Origin: Pseudomonas sp. 8AS
GTDB taxonomy: Bacteria > Pseudomonadota > Gammaproteobacteria > Pseudomonadales > Pseudomonadaceae
Length of the DNA: 64,000 bases
NCBI RefSeq assembly: GCF_902506505.1
Contig: NZ_LR733406.1
Location: forward strand, 2,590,826 to 2,654,825
Direction of reading: 5' to 3'
Part shown: piece by piece, positions 16,068 to 24,514 of the stretch
How the letters are laid out: each line of letters starts with the position of its first letter
How positions within the stretch are numbered: position 1 is the stretch's first letter
The notes under the pieces: generated by a model
The model's input: the letters and a program-made list of their open reading frames with translations, nothing else
Told to the model about the DNA's origin: nothing
Database searches by the model: none
Position numbers and translations under genes: made by a program

Positions 16068-17432
16068 TCAGGCATTACTTAGGTACCAGCGCCAGTCCTG
16101 TTCGCCGACCTCGCCCATGAACTGGCGGTATTCGGCTTGCTTGATGGCCAAGTAGACGCGGATGAAATCCGCGCCGAAGGCCTGATGCGCCCAAGTGGAT
16201 TGCTCCAGGGCGTTGAGGGCACTCAGCCAGTCGGTGGGAATGAAGTCCTTGACCTGGGAATAACCGTTGCCTTGCACAGGAACGCCAGGATCAATCTGTT
16301 CACGGATGCCGTGGTGGATGGCTGCCAGCATTGCGGCGGCGGCCAGATAGGGGTTGGCGTCGGAGCCGCAGATGCGGTGTTCGATGTGGCGGCTGCTGGC
16401 CGGCCCGCCAGGCACGCGCAGCGAGACCGTGCGGTTATCCACGCCCCAGATACGCGCCAGCGGGGCGTAGCTGTTGGCGCGGAAGCGCCGGTAGGAGTTG
16501 GCGTTGGGGCAGAACAGCAACAGCGAGTCGAGCAGGCAGGCCAGCATGCCGCCGACGGCCTGACGCAGCAGCGGCGTCCCCGCCGGGTCGGCGCTGGCGA
16601 ACAGATTGCGGCCGGTATCGTCGGCCAGGCTGACGTGCATGTGCATGCCGGTGCCGGCATGCTCGGCAAAGGGTTTAGCCATGAAGCAGGCCTGCATGCC
16701 GTGAGCATGGGCTACGCCCTTGACCAGGCGCTTGTAGCGCACGGCCTGATCCATGGCCGTCAGCGCCTCACCATGTTCGAGGGTGATCTCCACCTGGCCC
16801 GGAGCATATTCGGAGATGGCTGTGCGGGCCGGAATGCCCTGCGCCTTGCAGGCGGCGTAGAGGTCGGCAAGAAAGGGTTCGAGCTGCTCCAGTTCACGCA
16901 GGCCATAGACCTGCGTGCTGTGCGGTCGGCCGCCATCGGCGTCCAGCGCCGGCTGCGGGCGACCGAGCGCATCGCGCCTGGCATCCAGCAGGTAGAACTC
17001 CAGCTCGCAGGCCATCACCGGATGGAAACCGTCAGCCTGCAGCGCGGCGATGATCCGGCTCAGCAGGTGACGGGGGTCGGCCACGGCAGCGGGCATGCCC
17101 GACTGCGGATGCATACTGACCTGCACGGCGGCGGTTGGGTGTTTGCGCCAGGGCAGGCGGGTCAGGCTTCCGGCCAGTGGGTAGGCCGTGCAGTCTACGT
17201 CGCCCACATCCCACACCAGTCCGGAGTTCTCTACATCCTCGCCGCGCAGCGTCAGGCCAAGAATGGTGCTGGGGAGCGGTCGTCCGTGCTGGTGGAGGCT
17301 GAGCAGTTCGTCACGGTGCAGAAGTTTGCCGCGTGGCACGCCGTTGGCGTCGAGAATGAATAGCTCGATGGCTTCGATATCGGGGTTATTGGCCAGGAAT
17401 TCCTGGGCTTCGGTTGGGCTAGCGAAAGGCAT
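16068..17432 (-). CDS. Glutamine-synthetase-like gamma-glutamyl-amine ligase (PuuA family)
   Basis: GS-fold ligase of 454 aa. It shows the family N-terminus (IEAIELFILDANGVPRGKLL), the ATP/glutamate-site blocks (CELEFYLLD; GQVEITLEHG; HMHVSL) and the RVPGGPASSRHIEHRICGSD block near the adenylate site. Members attach glutamate to an amine (putrescine, isopropylamine, ethanolamine, aniline) using ATP, protecting it for later oxidation. It heads the minus-strand operon with a PuuC-like dehydrogenase, but no gamma-glutamylputrescine oxidase (PuuB) or PuuD is nearby, so the amine need not be putrescine. Confidence 0.88.
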   Translation of the reverse strand: MPFASPTEAQEFLANNPDIEAIELFILDANGVPRGKLLHRDELLSLHQHGRPLPSTILGLTLRGEDVENSGLVWDVGDVDCTAYPLAGSLTRLPWRKHPTAAVQVSMHPQSGMPAAVADPRHLLSRIIAALQADGFHPVMACELEFYLLDARRDALGRPQPALDADGGRPHSTQVYGLRELEQLEPFLADLYAACKAQGIPARTAISEYAPGQVEITLEHGEALTAMDQAVRYKRLVKGVAHAHGMQACFMAKPFAEHAGTGMHMHVSLADDTGRNLFASADPAGTPLLRQAVGGMLACLLDSLLLFCPNANSYRRFRANSYAPLARIWGVDNRTVSLRVPGGPASSRHIEHRICGSDANPYLAAAAMLAAIHHGIREQIDPGVPVQGNGYSQVKDFIPTDWLSALNALEQSTWAHQAFGADFIRVYLAIKQAEYRQFMGEVGEQDWRWYLSNA

Positions 17433-17701
17433 ACAGATCTCTTCGGCCCTGTTTCTTCAGGGCGAGCGTTGACCAGCCCTCAGGTGGCATGGTCGGCCTG
17501 AGAGCTGAATAGGGGGCTGGGATCAGTAGGACTGAGCGTGGGGAGGGCGGGCGTGACGACAGTGCCACAACGCCCAGAATGCCTGTTGTATAGCGGGCAG
17601 GTGTTGCTGCCAGGCGGCACGTAGCGGCGCTCGTAAAGGCGCTGCAAGTGCGGGGCGATGGTGGTGGTGGCTGGTGTTCATGTGCTGGCTTGATTGTTGT
17701 T

Positions 17702-17763
17702 TGCGCAAAATATAGGGCTGTATTTCTGCGCAATCAACAATTTATGACTAAAATATCTGCGCA
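17702..17763. promoter_or_regulatory. Three TGCGCA sites between the ligase and AsnC genes
   Basis: TGCGCA occurs at 17702, 17727 and 17758 in an otherwise AT-rich part of the 533-base divergent region (17433-17965). The same word recurs in the control region of the permease gene. Each site is followed by A/T runs, as is typical of Lrp/AsnC-family operators, so the AsnC regulator at 17966 is the likely binder. The rest of the intergenic region holds no convincing gene. Confidence 0.55.
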
Positions 17764-17965
17764 ATGTATTTGTTGGCGGGTGGGGTGGTTCTTCAGGGCT
17801 GTACCGAAGTGGCTGCGTATCCAGCAATGGTCGGTATCTGTGCTCTACTGTCGCCCGCCTGAAGCCCCCTGAAAGATGGGGCAATCTGTTAGCCTGCGGG
17901 CTGTTTTGCCGAGGCACTTCTCGTCGGGCCGACAAGACCCGAGTTACTTCATGGAAGCCATTAGC

Positions 17966-18433
17966 ATGTCCATTTCGACACTTGATCCTCTGGATTTTGA
18001 AATCGTTCGCGAGCTCCAGGAGGACGGGCGTCGCGCCTTTCGCGAGGTCGCGCGCAACCTGTCTGTGCCGGAAGCGACCGTGCGCACTCGGGTCAAGCGT
18101 CTGCAGGATCAAGGCATTCTGCAGATTCTGGCCTTCACCAACCCGTCCAAGCTGGGGCACGCCAAGCTGGCTCTGCTGTTCGTCAATGTGGCGCCGCAGG
18201 ACCATGACCGCACTGTCGATACCCTTGGGCGCTGGCCAGAGGTCAGTTACCTGTCCACGACCATGGGGACCGCCGATATATGCGTGCAGGTGCTTTGCCG
18301 GGACGACGAGACGCTGTGGAGCCTGCAGCAGCGCGTCCGTAGCCTGCCGGGTATCCGCGACGTGCGTACCCTGCAAGAAGTGAAAGTGCACAAGATCCGC
18401 TTCACCATCCCGCCGCTCGAAACCGACGACTGA
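17966..18433 (+). CDS. Lrp/AsnC-family transcriptional regulator
   Basis: Regulator of 155 aa with an N-terminal helix-turn-helix (LSVPEATVRTRVKRLQDQGI, about residues 24-43) and a C-terminal RAM/AsnC ligand domain. Start 17966 has GGAAG eight bases upstream; the ATG at 17951 gives five more residues and is possible. It lies between the divergent ligase operon and the permease-oxygenase genes, so it probably controls both in response to the amine or an amino-acid product, through the TGCGCA repeats found on both sides. Confidence 0.9.
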   Translation: MSISTLDPLDFEIVRELQEDGRRAFREVARNLSVPEATVRTRVKRLQDQGILQILAFTNPSKLGHAKLALLFVNVAPQDHDRTVDTLGRWPEVSYLSTTMGTADICVQVLCRDDETLWSLQQRVRSLPGIRDVRTLQEVKVHKIRFTIPPLETDD

Positions 18434-18509
18434 TCAGCGCCTGATCCCCCTCCCGCAGTACCCCCCCCGGTTCACATCCTCAGGCGCCCTGCCATTCGGT
18501 AGGGATTTT

Positions 18510-18748
18510 TGCGCAATGCGCATAAAAAATATTTTCATATTGCGCATTGCGTTCCATGAAGGGGCGTTCGTGGGATTTCCGTCGCCTTGCTGAACGTGGG
18601 AAATGTCCACGAGGCCGCACGATAGTTGGCTCGCAGGGGTGTGGCTGGTTTGGTGCAGTGCTCGCACCATATTCGATCTTTGCGTATTTTTATGTCTTTT
18701 AGATTGCGCAATGCGCATCAATAGAAAATAAAAATTCACACATGCGCA
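18510..18748. promoter_or_regulatory. Two copies of a TGCGCA operator array before the permease gene
   Basis: TTGCGCAATGCGCAT occurs at 18509-18523 and 18704-18718. Each copy is followed by an A/T-rich tract and one more TGCGCA (18541 and 18743). Together with the three sites at 17702-17763 this makes nine TGCGCA words in about 1.05 kb. The arrangement, paired half-sites plus a third phased one, suggests a multimeric AsnC-type protein. The 363 bases from 18434 to 18796 contain no gene. Confidence 0.6.
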
Positions 18749-18796
18749 AAAAACTGCCTTAGGATTTGCTCATCGAAACCCATAACAAACCAAAAG

Positions 18797-20239
18797 ATGA
18801 GGGCGATGAAGATGCACCAGGCTTCCTCCGGCGCAGAGCCGCACGCAGTACTCGCAAAGACCATTCGTTGGTGGGATGGGGTGGCCATCACCCTGAGCCT
18901 GCCAGCTGCACTGTTCGTTGGGCTCGGTTATTCGATCGGTGCCATCGGCGCCTGGGCCGCCATTGTTCTGTGGGCCGTGATCGCCGCCGTGGCGGTGCTG
19001 CACAACTGGCTGTACTCGGAGATGGGGGCGATGTTTGCCGAGAAGTCCGGCGGCATCGCGCTGTACGCCAGTGAGGCATGGAGCAAGCGTTGCCCCAGTC
19101 TCGGCCCACTGGCGACCTACGCCTACTGGTTTGCCTGGGCCACTGCTCCGGCGATCTGGGGGTTGGCGGTAGCGCAGATTCTTTCCGAGCAGTTCTGGCC
19201 GGATGTTGCCTTCAGCTACGACCTCGGGTTCGTGCAGCTTGGCCTGCCGCAGTTCATCGCTCTTGGCGTGGCGTTGCTGTCCTGGGCGCTGAGCATGATC
19301 CAGCTGCGCTTCACCATGGTCATCCTGACTGTCGCTGGCGTTCTGCTGATGGTGCCGGTGCTGATCTTTGGCACCAGCTTCATCAGTGCTGAGGCCTGGA
19401 CCAGCGCTAGCTTCACCTGGCGCACCGGTGAGGGCGTCACGGGGCTGCGCACCATCATCGCCTGGCTGTTCATCATGGCCTGGTCGGCCTACGCAGTGGA
19501 GGCGGCCGCTTCCTTTATTCCTGAGTTCCGCGACACGGTGGGCGATACCCGCAAGGCGTTGCGTATCTCTGCGCTGATTCTGTTGCTGGTGTTCACCCTG
19601 ACCCCGCTGGGCCTGGCCGGCCTGCTCGGTGAGCAAGTACTGTCCGACAAGCCTTATGGCTTCCTCCAGGCGGCTGCCGACGTGCTGCTGGGCGGCGGTG
19701 CCACGCTGATCACTCTGGTGCTGATCGCCGGCATCCTAGTTCTTTCGGTGATGGGCACCGCCGATGCCGGCCGGGCGCTGTACCAGAGCTCGCTGGACGG
19801 CCTCACCGTGCGCCAGTTCGGCACTCTCAATCGTGCCGGTGTACCCGCTCGTGCGGTGACCGTGCAGCTATTGATCAACGTGCTGCTGGTGCTATTCGTC
19901 GGTAATCCGCTGGCGGTGATCGTCGCCGGCAACGTCGGCTACGTTCTCGCCCATCTGCTGGCGGTGTCCGGCTACGTGGCACTGCGCTGGGACCGCCCGG
20001 ATGCACCGCGCCCGATTCGCCTGGCGCGCTCCTGGATCGGCATCGCGATAGCTCTGGCCCTGTTCGATGCGCTGATCCTGATTGTCGGCATGACCAGCGC
20101 GGCTATCACCGGCTATGGCGGCCTTAAGGAGGTACTGATTGCCGTCGCGGTACTGGCGATTTCGCAGGCTCTCTACTGGCTGCGCCGCCTGCAGGATCGC
20201 AGCACTGCTGCGGCCGGCCCGCTGCACAAAGCCCCTTAA
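18797..20239 (+). CDS. APC-superfamily amino acid/amine permease
   Basis: Inner-membrane transporter of 480 aa with about twelve hydrophobic helices and the APC start pattern (VAITLSLPAALFVGLGYSIG). It lies downstream of the AsnC regulator and upstream of the hydrolase and oxygenase genes, so it is the likely uptake route for the amine handled by the cluster. Three in-frame ATGs lie within the first six codons (18797, 18806, 18812); GAGG at 18799 would best serve the one at 18812. Confidence 0.88.
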   Translation: MRAMKMHQASSGAEPHAVLAKTIRWWDGVAITLSLPAALFVGLGYSIGAIGAWAAIVLWAVIAAVAVLHNWLYSEMGAMFAEKSGGIALYASEAWSKRCPSLGPLATYAYWFAWATAPAIWGLAVAQILSEQFWPDVAFSYDLGFVQLGLPQFIALGVALLSWALSMIQLRFTMVILTVAGVLLMVPVLIFGTSFISAEAWTSASFTWRTGEGVTGLRTIIAWLFIMAWSAYAVEAAASFIPEFRDTVGDTRKALRISALILLLVFTLTPLGLAGLLGEQVLSDKPYGFLQAAADVLLGGGATLITLVLIAGILVLSVMGTADAGRALYQSSLDGLTVRQFGTLNRAGVPARAVTVQLLINVLLVLFVGNPLAVIVAGNVGYVLAHLLAVSGYVALRWDRPDAPRPIRLARSWIGIAIALALFDALILIVGMTSAAITGYGGLKEVLIAVAVLAISQALYWLRRLQDRSTAAAGPLHKAP

Positions 20240-20272
20240 GCCAACAACAAATCCCGAAGAGGAATCCGTCTG

Positions 20273-21109
20273 ATGCGTGCAGAGACCAACACCCGGCTGC
20301 TGTGGCCGAACAAGGCTCCGGTCGCCATTTCCCTGACCTTCGATGTCGATGCCGAGGCCGGCCTGCTCGGCGACAGCCCGACCTTTGCCCGGCGCCTGAC
20401 CAGCCTGTCCGAGGGGCGTTTCGGCGTCACCCGAGGTGTGCCGCGCATTCTCGAACTGCTGCGCCGCCACCACATTCCCGCCACCTTCTTCGTGCCGGGA
20501 TACACCGCCGAGCAGCATCCGCATCTGATCGAGATGCTGCTCAAGGAGGGGCATGAGATTGGTCATCACGGCCATATGCACCTGCGCAGCGATAAGGTCA
20601 GTGCTCAGCAACAGATCGACGAGATGCAGCTGGGTCTTGAGGCGCTGGCCAAGGCCGGAGCGCCGAAGCCCGCGGGTTATCGCTCGTCGTCCTGGGAGCT
20701 GACTCCGGAGACTTTCAAGCTGGTGCACAGCAACGGCTTCACTTACGACTCCAGCTGCATGGGCGACGACCGTCCTTACTTCGAACAGTGGAATGGCGAG
20801 TCGATCCTGGAAATTCCGGTGCACTGGTCGCTGGATGACTGGCCGATGTTCGGCTGGAGCATCGACAACGGTGGCAACTACACCGCGCCGCGCGTGCTGT
20901 TTGACAGCTGGCTGGCCGAGTACGAGTCGGCACGTCGTGACGGTCGCCATACCAGCTTCACCATGCACCCGGAGGTGATCGGGCGAGCCGCGCGCTTCGA
21001 GCAGCTGGAGCGCCTGGTCGAGCGCATGGTCAGCGATGGCGATGTTTGGTTTTCCCGTCTGGATGCCGTGGCCGCTCAGGTCGCTCCGCAGTTGCAGGTG
21101 AAGGCATGA
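20273..21109 (+). CDS. NodB-type deacetylase / C-N hydrolase
   Basis: Polysaccharide-deacetylase-fold protein of 278 aa. The metal and catalytic motifs are visible: TFDVDAE (motif 1, Asp-Asp) and GHEIGHHGHMHL (His-x3-His). There is no signal peptide, so it acts in the cytoplasm. Cytoplasmic members such as PuuE allantoinase and the HpPgdA group split small C-N bonds rather than polysaccharide. It is translationally coupled to the C45 hydrolase (ATGA overlap at 21106). A role in releasing an acyl, formyl or glutamyl group from an intermediate is inferred from position only. Confidence 0.82.
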   Translation: MRAETNTRLLWPNKAPVAISLTFDVDAEAGLLGDSPTFARRLTSLSEGRFGVTRGVPRILELLRRHHIPATFFVPGYTAEQHPHLIEMLLKEGHEIGHHGHMHLRSDKVSAQQQIDEMQLGLEALAKAGAPKPAGYRSSSWELTPETFKLVHSNGFTYDSSCMGDDRPYFEQWNGESILEIPVHWSLDDWPMFGWSIDNGGNYTAPRVLFDSWLAEYESARRDGRHTSFTMHPEVIGRAARFEQLERLVERMVSDGDVWFSRLDAVAAQVAPQLQVKA

Positions 21110-22158
21110 GCAAGGTATTTCGCTCCTCGGTCTGTGAGCCTCATGCGCGTGGGCGAGAGTTTGGTGGCGTGCACGCACGGCAGATCCAAACCACGGTGGA
21201 AAACTACCGGGCGCTGTTTGATCGTGTCGCGACACGGCCCTTCGATCTGAAAGCCCTCGGCGCCGAGGCGCTATGCAGCATTGCCGACTTTGCCGCGCCA
21301 TTGCATGAGGAAATTCTCGGCATTGCCGAAGGCGCTGGTATCGAGCCCGAGTACATTGGCGCGATCAATGCGCGCACGGAAATCCTCGCCTACCTCGGTG
21401 CGCAGCTGCGGGGCGAATGTTCCACGCTGGTCCAGGCCAACCCATTCGGGGCACCGGTCACGGCGCAGACCTGGGACTGGTATGCCGAGTTCGCCGACAC
21501 CTGGCTGACCTGGGAAATTCCGCATGCCGATGGGCGCCTGACCACCACCGTTACTGAGTACGGCATCGTCGGCAAGCCAGGGGTTAATAACCGCGGGCTG
21601 GCCACTCACTTCAACATCCTCCATCACCAGCACGACGGTCAGCGCATTGGCGTACCGGTGCATGTGTTGGCGCGCTGGCTCCTCGATAGCTGCAGCGACA
21701 TCAACCAGGCCATTCAACTATGCCACCGCGCCCCGGTATCAGCCTCCAGCGTACTGACCCTGGTTGCCGCCGTTGACGGTGCCAGTGCGGCGGTGTCGGT
21801 GGAGCTGCATCCGGGTGGACCTGCGCTGGTGTTCCCGGACGACAACGGCCTGCTGGTGCACACCAACCATTTTCTGGCCGAGGCGGTGCGCCCATTCGAC
21901 ACCGAACCGGCTGCCTACCCGGACACCCTGGTGCGCTACGACCTGCTGCGCCGCCGCCTGACTGGGCGCACCGGGCTGAAGGCGATGGACCTGCTCTGTG
22001 CGCTGAACAGCCACCTGGGTAGCACAGGCGCGCTGTGCTGCCACCCCGCAGCGGACCTGCCCGAAGCGGGGCAGTACGCGACGCTGGCAACCATTCTCCT
22101 CGACGTACCGGGCTGCACGCTGCGGGCGCTGCCTGGCGGCCCCTGCCGTCACCTCTAA
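21106..22158 (+). CDS. C45-family (acyl-CoA:6-APA acyltransferase-like) N-terminal-nucleophile hydrolase
   Basis: Protein of 350 aa. The conserved cysteine that becomes the N-terminal nucleophile after self-cleavage is Cys105 in LRGECSTLVQ, followed by the typical TWDW block. Family members form or cut amide bonds; penicillin acyltransferase is the classical one. In this cluster it could hydrolyse the gamma-glutamyl amide made by the ligase at 16068. The start at 21106 overlaps the deacetylase stop; the longer frame runs back into that gene and is rejected. Confidence 0.82.
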   Translation: MSKVFRSSVCEPHARGREFGGVHARQIQTTVENYRALFDRVATRPFDLKALGAEALCSIADFAAPLHEEILGIAEGAGIEPEYIGAINARTEILAYLGAQLRGECSTLVQANPFGAPVTAQTWDWYAEFADTWLTWEIPHADGRLTTTVTEYGIVGKPGVNNRGLATHFNILHHQHDGQRIGVPVHVLARWLLDSCSDINQAIQLCHRAPVSASSVLTLVAAVDGASAAVSVELHPGGPALVFPDDNGLLVHTNHFLAEAVRPFDTEPAAYPDTLVRYDLLRRRLTGRTGLKAMDLLCALNSHLGSTGALCCHPAADLPEAGQYATLATILLDVPGCTLRALPGGPCRHL

Positions 22159-22188
22159 TCCACCACCAACAAGAACGGAGCCAATTCC

Positions 22189-22605
22189 ATGCTCAAGCTC
22201 AAACGCCTCGACAACATGGACATCTTGACCAACGACGTGCAGCGTCTGGTCGACTTCTACCACGGCACCCTCGGCCTCGGCTTCTTCCTGCCCTATGTGG
22301 CCGAAGAGAAGTGGGCAGCCATCGAAATGGGGAACGTCACCCTGTACATCTTCCACACCACCAACCCGGCCCCGGTCGAGCGCCGCACCGCGGTGAACCT
22401 GGAAGACAAGCCGGGCTTCGACTCCTTCGCCTTCGAGGTGGAAATCCTCGACGAGGCCATCGCCTACCTGGACGGCAAGGTCGAGTGGGTCACCGCCGAA
22501 CCCATCGAATGGCAGCACCCGAACGGGACCCACTACCGCTACCGCCCAATGTTTGACCCGGACGGCAACATGTTCTACGTCACCGAACCGCACAAGACCG
22601 TCTGA
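22189..22605 (+). CDS. VOC/glyoxalase-superfamily protein
   Basis: Protein of 138 aa with the paired beta-alpha-beta-beta-beta modules of the vicinal-oxygen-chelate fold. It shows the family start (MDILTNDVQRLVDFYHGTLG) and end (YRPMFDPDGNMFYVTE). Members are metal-dependent dioxygenases, isomerases or binding proteins. It lies in the + strand operon between the C45 hydrolase and the SDR, so it probably acts on an intermediate of the same pathway. The precise reaction cannot be read from the sequence. Confidence 0.85.
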   Translation: MLKLKRLDNMDILTNDVQRLVDFYHGTLGLGFFLPYVAEEKWAAIEMGNVTLYIFHTTNPAPVERRTAVNLEDKPGFDSFAFEVEILDEAIAYLDGKVEWVTAEPIEWQHPNGTHYRYRPMFDPDGNMFYVTEPHKTV

Positions 22606-22629
22606 TCCGACCGTAACCGGAGAACTCCC

Positions 22630-23445
22630 ATGACTGCTGTAACCCAAGGGACCCTGGCCACCCAGGCGCCCGAGGCGGTGCTCGCCCTGGCGCCGGACGC
22701 CAACCGCCTGGCTGGCCGTGTCGCGCTGATCACCGGCGCCGGTCGCGGCGCCGGACGCGCCCATGCGCGCCTGCTGGCCGCGCGTGGCGCGGCCGTAGCC
22801 ATCGTCGATATCGACGCCGACGTGGCCCAGGCCACAGCGGCGGAAATCGAGGCCGCCGGTGGCCGTGCCATCGCCATCGCTTGCGACATCACCCGCCGCG
22901 ACCTCGCCGAGCGTTGCGTGGCCGAGGTCGCCGAATGCCTCGGCGGGCTCGACATCCTGGTGCACAACGCCGGGCTGATCTACTCGATGACCGGCCTGGA
23001 AGATACCGACGACGCCAACTTCGACCGCCTGCTGGCGATCAACATCCATGCGCCGCTGTTCCTCTCCCGAGCGGCACTGCCCTGGTTGCGCAAGAGCCGC
23101 GCACCACGGGTGATCTTCATCAACTCGCAGTGGGGCCAGGTGCCGGACGGTCATTCCTACGCCTACATGGTCTCCAAGGCCGGCCAGCTGGGCCTGATGA
23201 AGACCATGGCCAAGGAGTTCGTCAGCGAGGGGATTCTGGTCAACGCCATCACCCCGGGCGCGATTCTCACGCGCATGGTGCCTGACGAATATATCGAGCC
23301 GGAGAAGGCCAACATCCCCCTCGGCCGCCTGGTACACCCCGAGGAAATCGCCGCCGCCGTGGCCTTCCTGGCCTCCGACGAAGCCGCCTTCATTGCCGGT
23401 CAGGCGATTCCCGTCAACGGCGGGGCGCTGCTGGTCGGCATCTGA
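22630..23445 (+). CDS. Short-chain dehydrogenase/reductase
   Basis: NAD(P)-dependent oxidoreductase of 271 aa. The glycine-rich cofactor motif appears as TGAGRGAGRAHA (about residues 37-48), with NAG in HNAGL and the catalytic Ser-x(n)-Tyr-x3-Lys as NSQWGQVPDGHSYAYMVSKA. It probably oxidises an alcohol intermediate of the amine pathway, for example one produced by the Rieske oxygenase encoded next. The N-terminal extension of about 25 residues before the Rossmann fold is longer than usual. Confidence 0.88.
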   Translation: MTAVTQGTLATQAPEAVLALAPDANRLAGRVALITGAGRGAGRAHARLLAARGAAVAIVDIDADVAQATAAEIEAAGGRAIAIACDITRRDLAERCVAEVAECLGGLDILVHNAGLIYSMTGLEDTDDANFDRLLAINIHAPLFLSRAALPWLRKSRAPRVIFINSQWGQVPDGHSYAYMVSKAGQLGLMKTMAKEFVSEGILVNAITPGAILTRMVPDEYIEPEKANIPLGRLVHPEEIAAAVAFLASDEAAFIAGQAIPVNGGALLVGI

Positions 23446-23482
23446 ACAGACAACAAGAAAGACAACCTGAGAGGTAATTCCA

Positions 23483-24514
23483 ATGACGACTCCAATCAGT
23501 CAGCGCCAACGTGCCGAGCAGGCCATGCGCCGCCAGTGGTTCCCGGTGGCCCGTTCGATCGACCTGGACAAGCCGCAATCCGCCACTCTGCTCGGCGAGA
23601 AACTGGTGGTGTACCGCACCGAGTCTGGCCAGGCCGTGGTGCAGGCCGCGCGCTGTCCGCACCGTGGCGCCGACCTGTCGCTCGGCGAGGTGCATGGCGA
23701 GAACATTGCCTGCCCCTATCACGGCTGGCAGTTCGCCGGTGACAGCGGCAAGTGCAGCCACATTCCGGCGCTTGAGGATCAGTGCAAGATCCCACCGGGC
23801 GCGGCGATCCGTACCCACGTCTGCCAGGAGCGCTATGGCCACGTCTGGACCGCGCTGGAAGAGCCGCTGTTCGACCTCTACGACTTGGAAGAATGGCGCG
23901 AACTGGACCTCGAATGGGCCGCCGCCGAGCCGCTCGACTCGCCCACCGGCGTGGCCGTAGCCATCGAGAACTTCGGCGACGTGGCGCACTTCGCCTATAT
24001 CCACCGCGGCATGATGGGCAAAACCAATCCGCAGATCGAACCGCTCAACGTGCGCCGTGAAGGCCTCGATGTGTGGATGGATCGGCCGCTGCAGTCCTGC
24101 GAGGGCGAATGGGCCAACGACGGCGATTGCATGATGAACTACCACATCGTCGCCCCGGGCCTGGTGGCCATCACCTACGACTACGAGCGCCTCGGCAAGC
24201 GCATCGTCGCCGGCTTCCCCTGCCCGGAGTCCTACGAGCACGTGAAGATCTTCTGGGGCGTCGCCAACGACCGTGAGTACAAGGGCGAGAACCTGCAGGA
24301 ATGCCTGCGCCTGGAAGAGTTGCTGTACCTCGAAGACCTGCCGGTGGCCGCCACCATCACCCCGCCGGAGATCGACTGGGATGGCACCTTCGTCGAGCAC
24401 TCGACCGCCGCCGACCTCTACACCCTGAACTACCGTCGCGCCTTCCGCGAGTTCATTGAGCGCGGACAGGTACAGCCGGTGCGCCTGGTCGATGAGCCGA
24501 GGACGATGCCGTGA
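23483..24514 (+). CDS. Rieske non-heme iron oxygenase, catalytic (alpha) subunit
   Basis: Oxygenase of 343 aa. The Rieske cluster ligands are Cys58, His60 (RCPHRG), Cys77 and His80 (CPYHGW). The mononuclear iron site is Asp166-x2-His169-x4-His174 in FGDVAHFAYIHRG. Length and layout fit the vanillate demethylase/carbazole-type monooxygenases that work as a single subunit with a fused flavin-ferredoxin reductase. The reductase gene follows with a four-base overlap. Such enzymes hydroxylate or dealkylate aromatic or amine substrates; the substrate here is unknown but probably the amine or its glutamylated form. Confidence 0.9.
   Translation: MTTPISQRQRAEQAMRRQWFPVARSIDLDKPQSATLLGEKLVVYRTESGQAVVQAARCPHRGADLSLGEVHGENIACPYHGWQFAGDSGKCSHIPALEDQCKIPPGAAIRTHVCQERYGHVWTALEEPLFDLYDLEEWRELDLEWAAAEPLDSPTGVAVAIENFGDVAHFAYIHRGMMGKTNPQIEPLNVRREGLDVWMDRPLQSCEGEWANDGDCMMNYHIVAPGLVAITYDYERLGKRIVAGFPCPESYEHVKIFWGVANDREYKGENLQECLRLEELLYLEDLPVAATITPPEIDWDGTFVEHSTAADLYTLNYRRAFREFIERGQVQPVRLVDEPRTMP

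Noticed and set aside
17678..18391. 237-codon minus-strand frame
   Set aside because: Opposite the AsnC regulator and its promoter; no family features.
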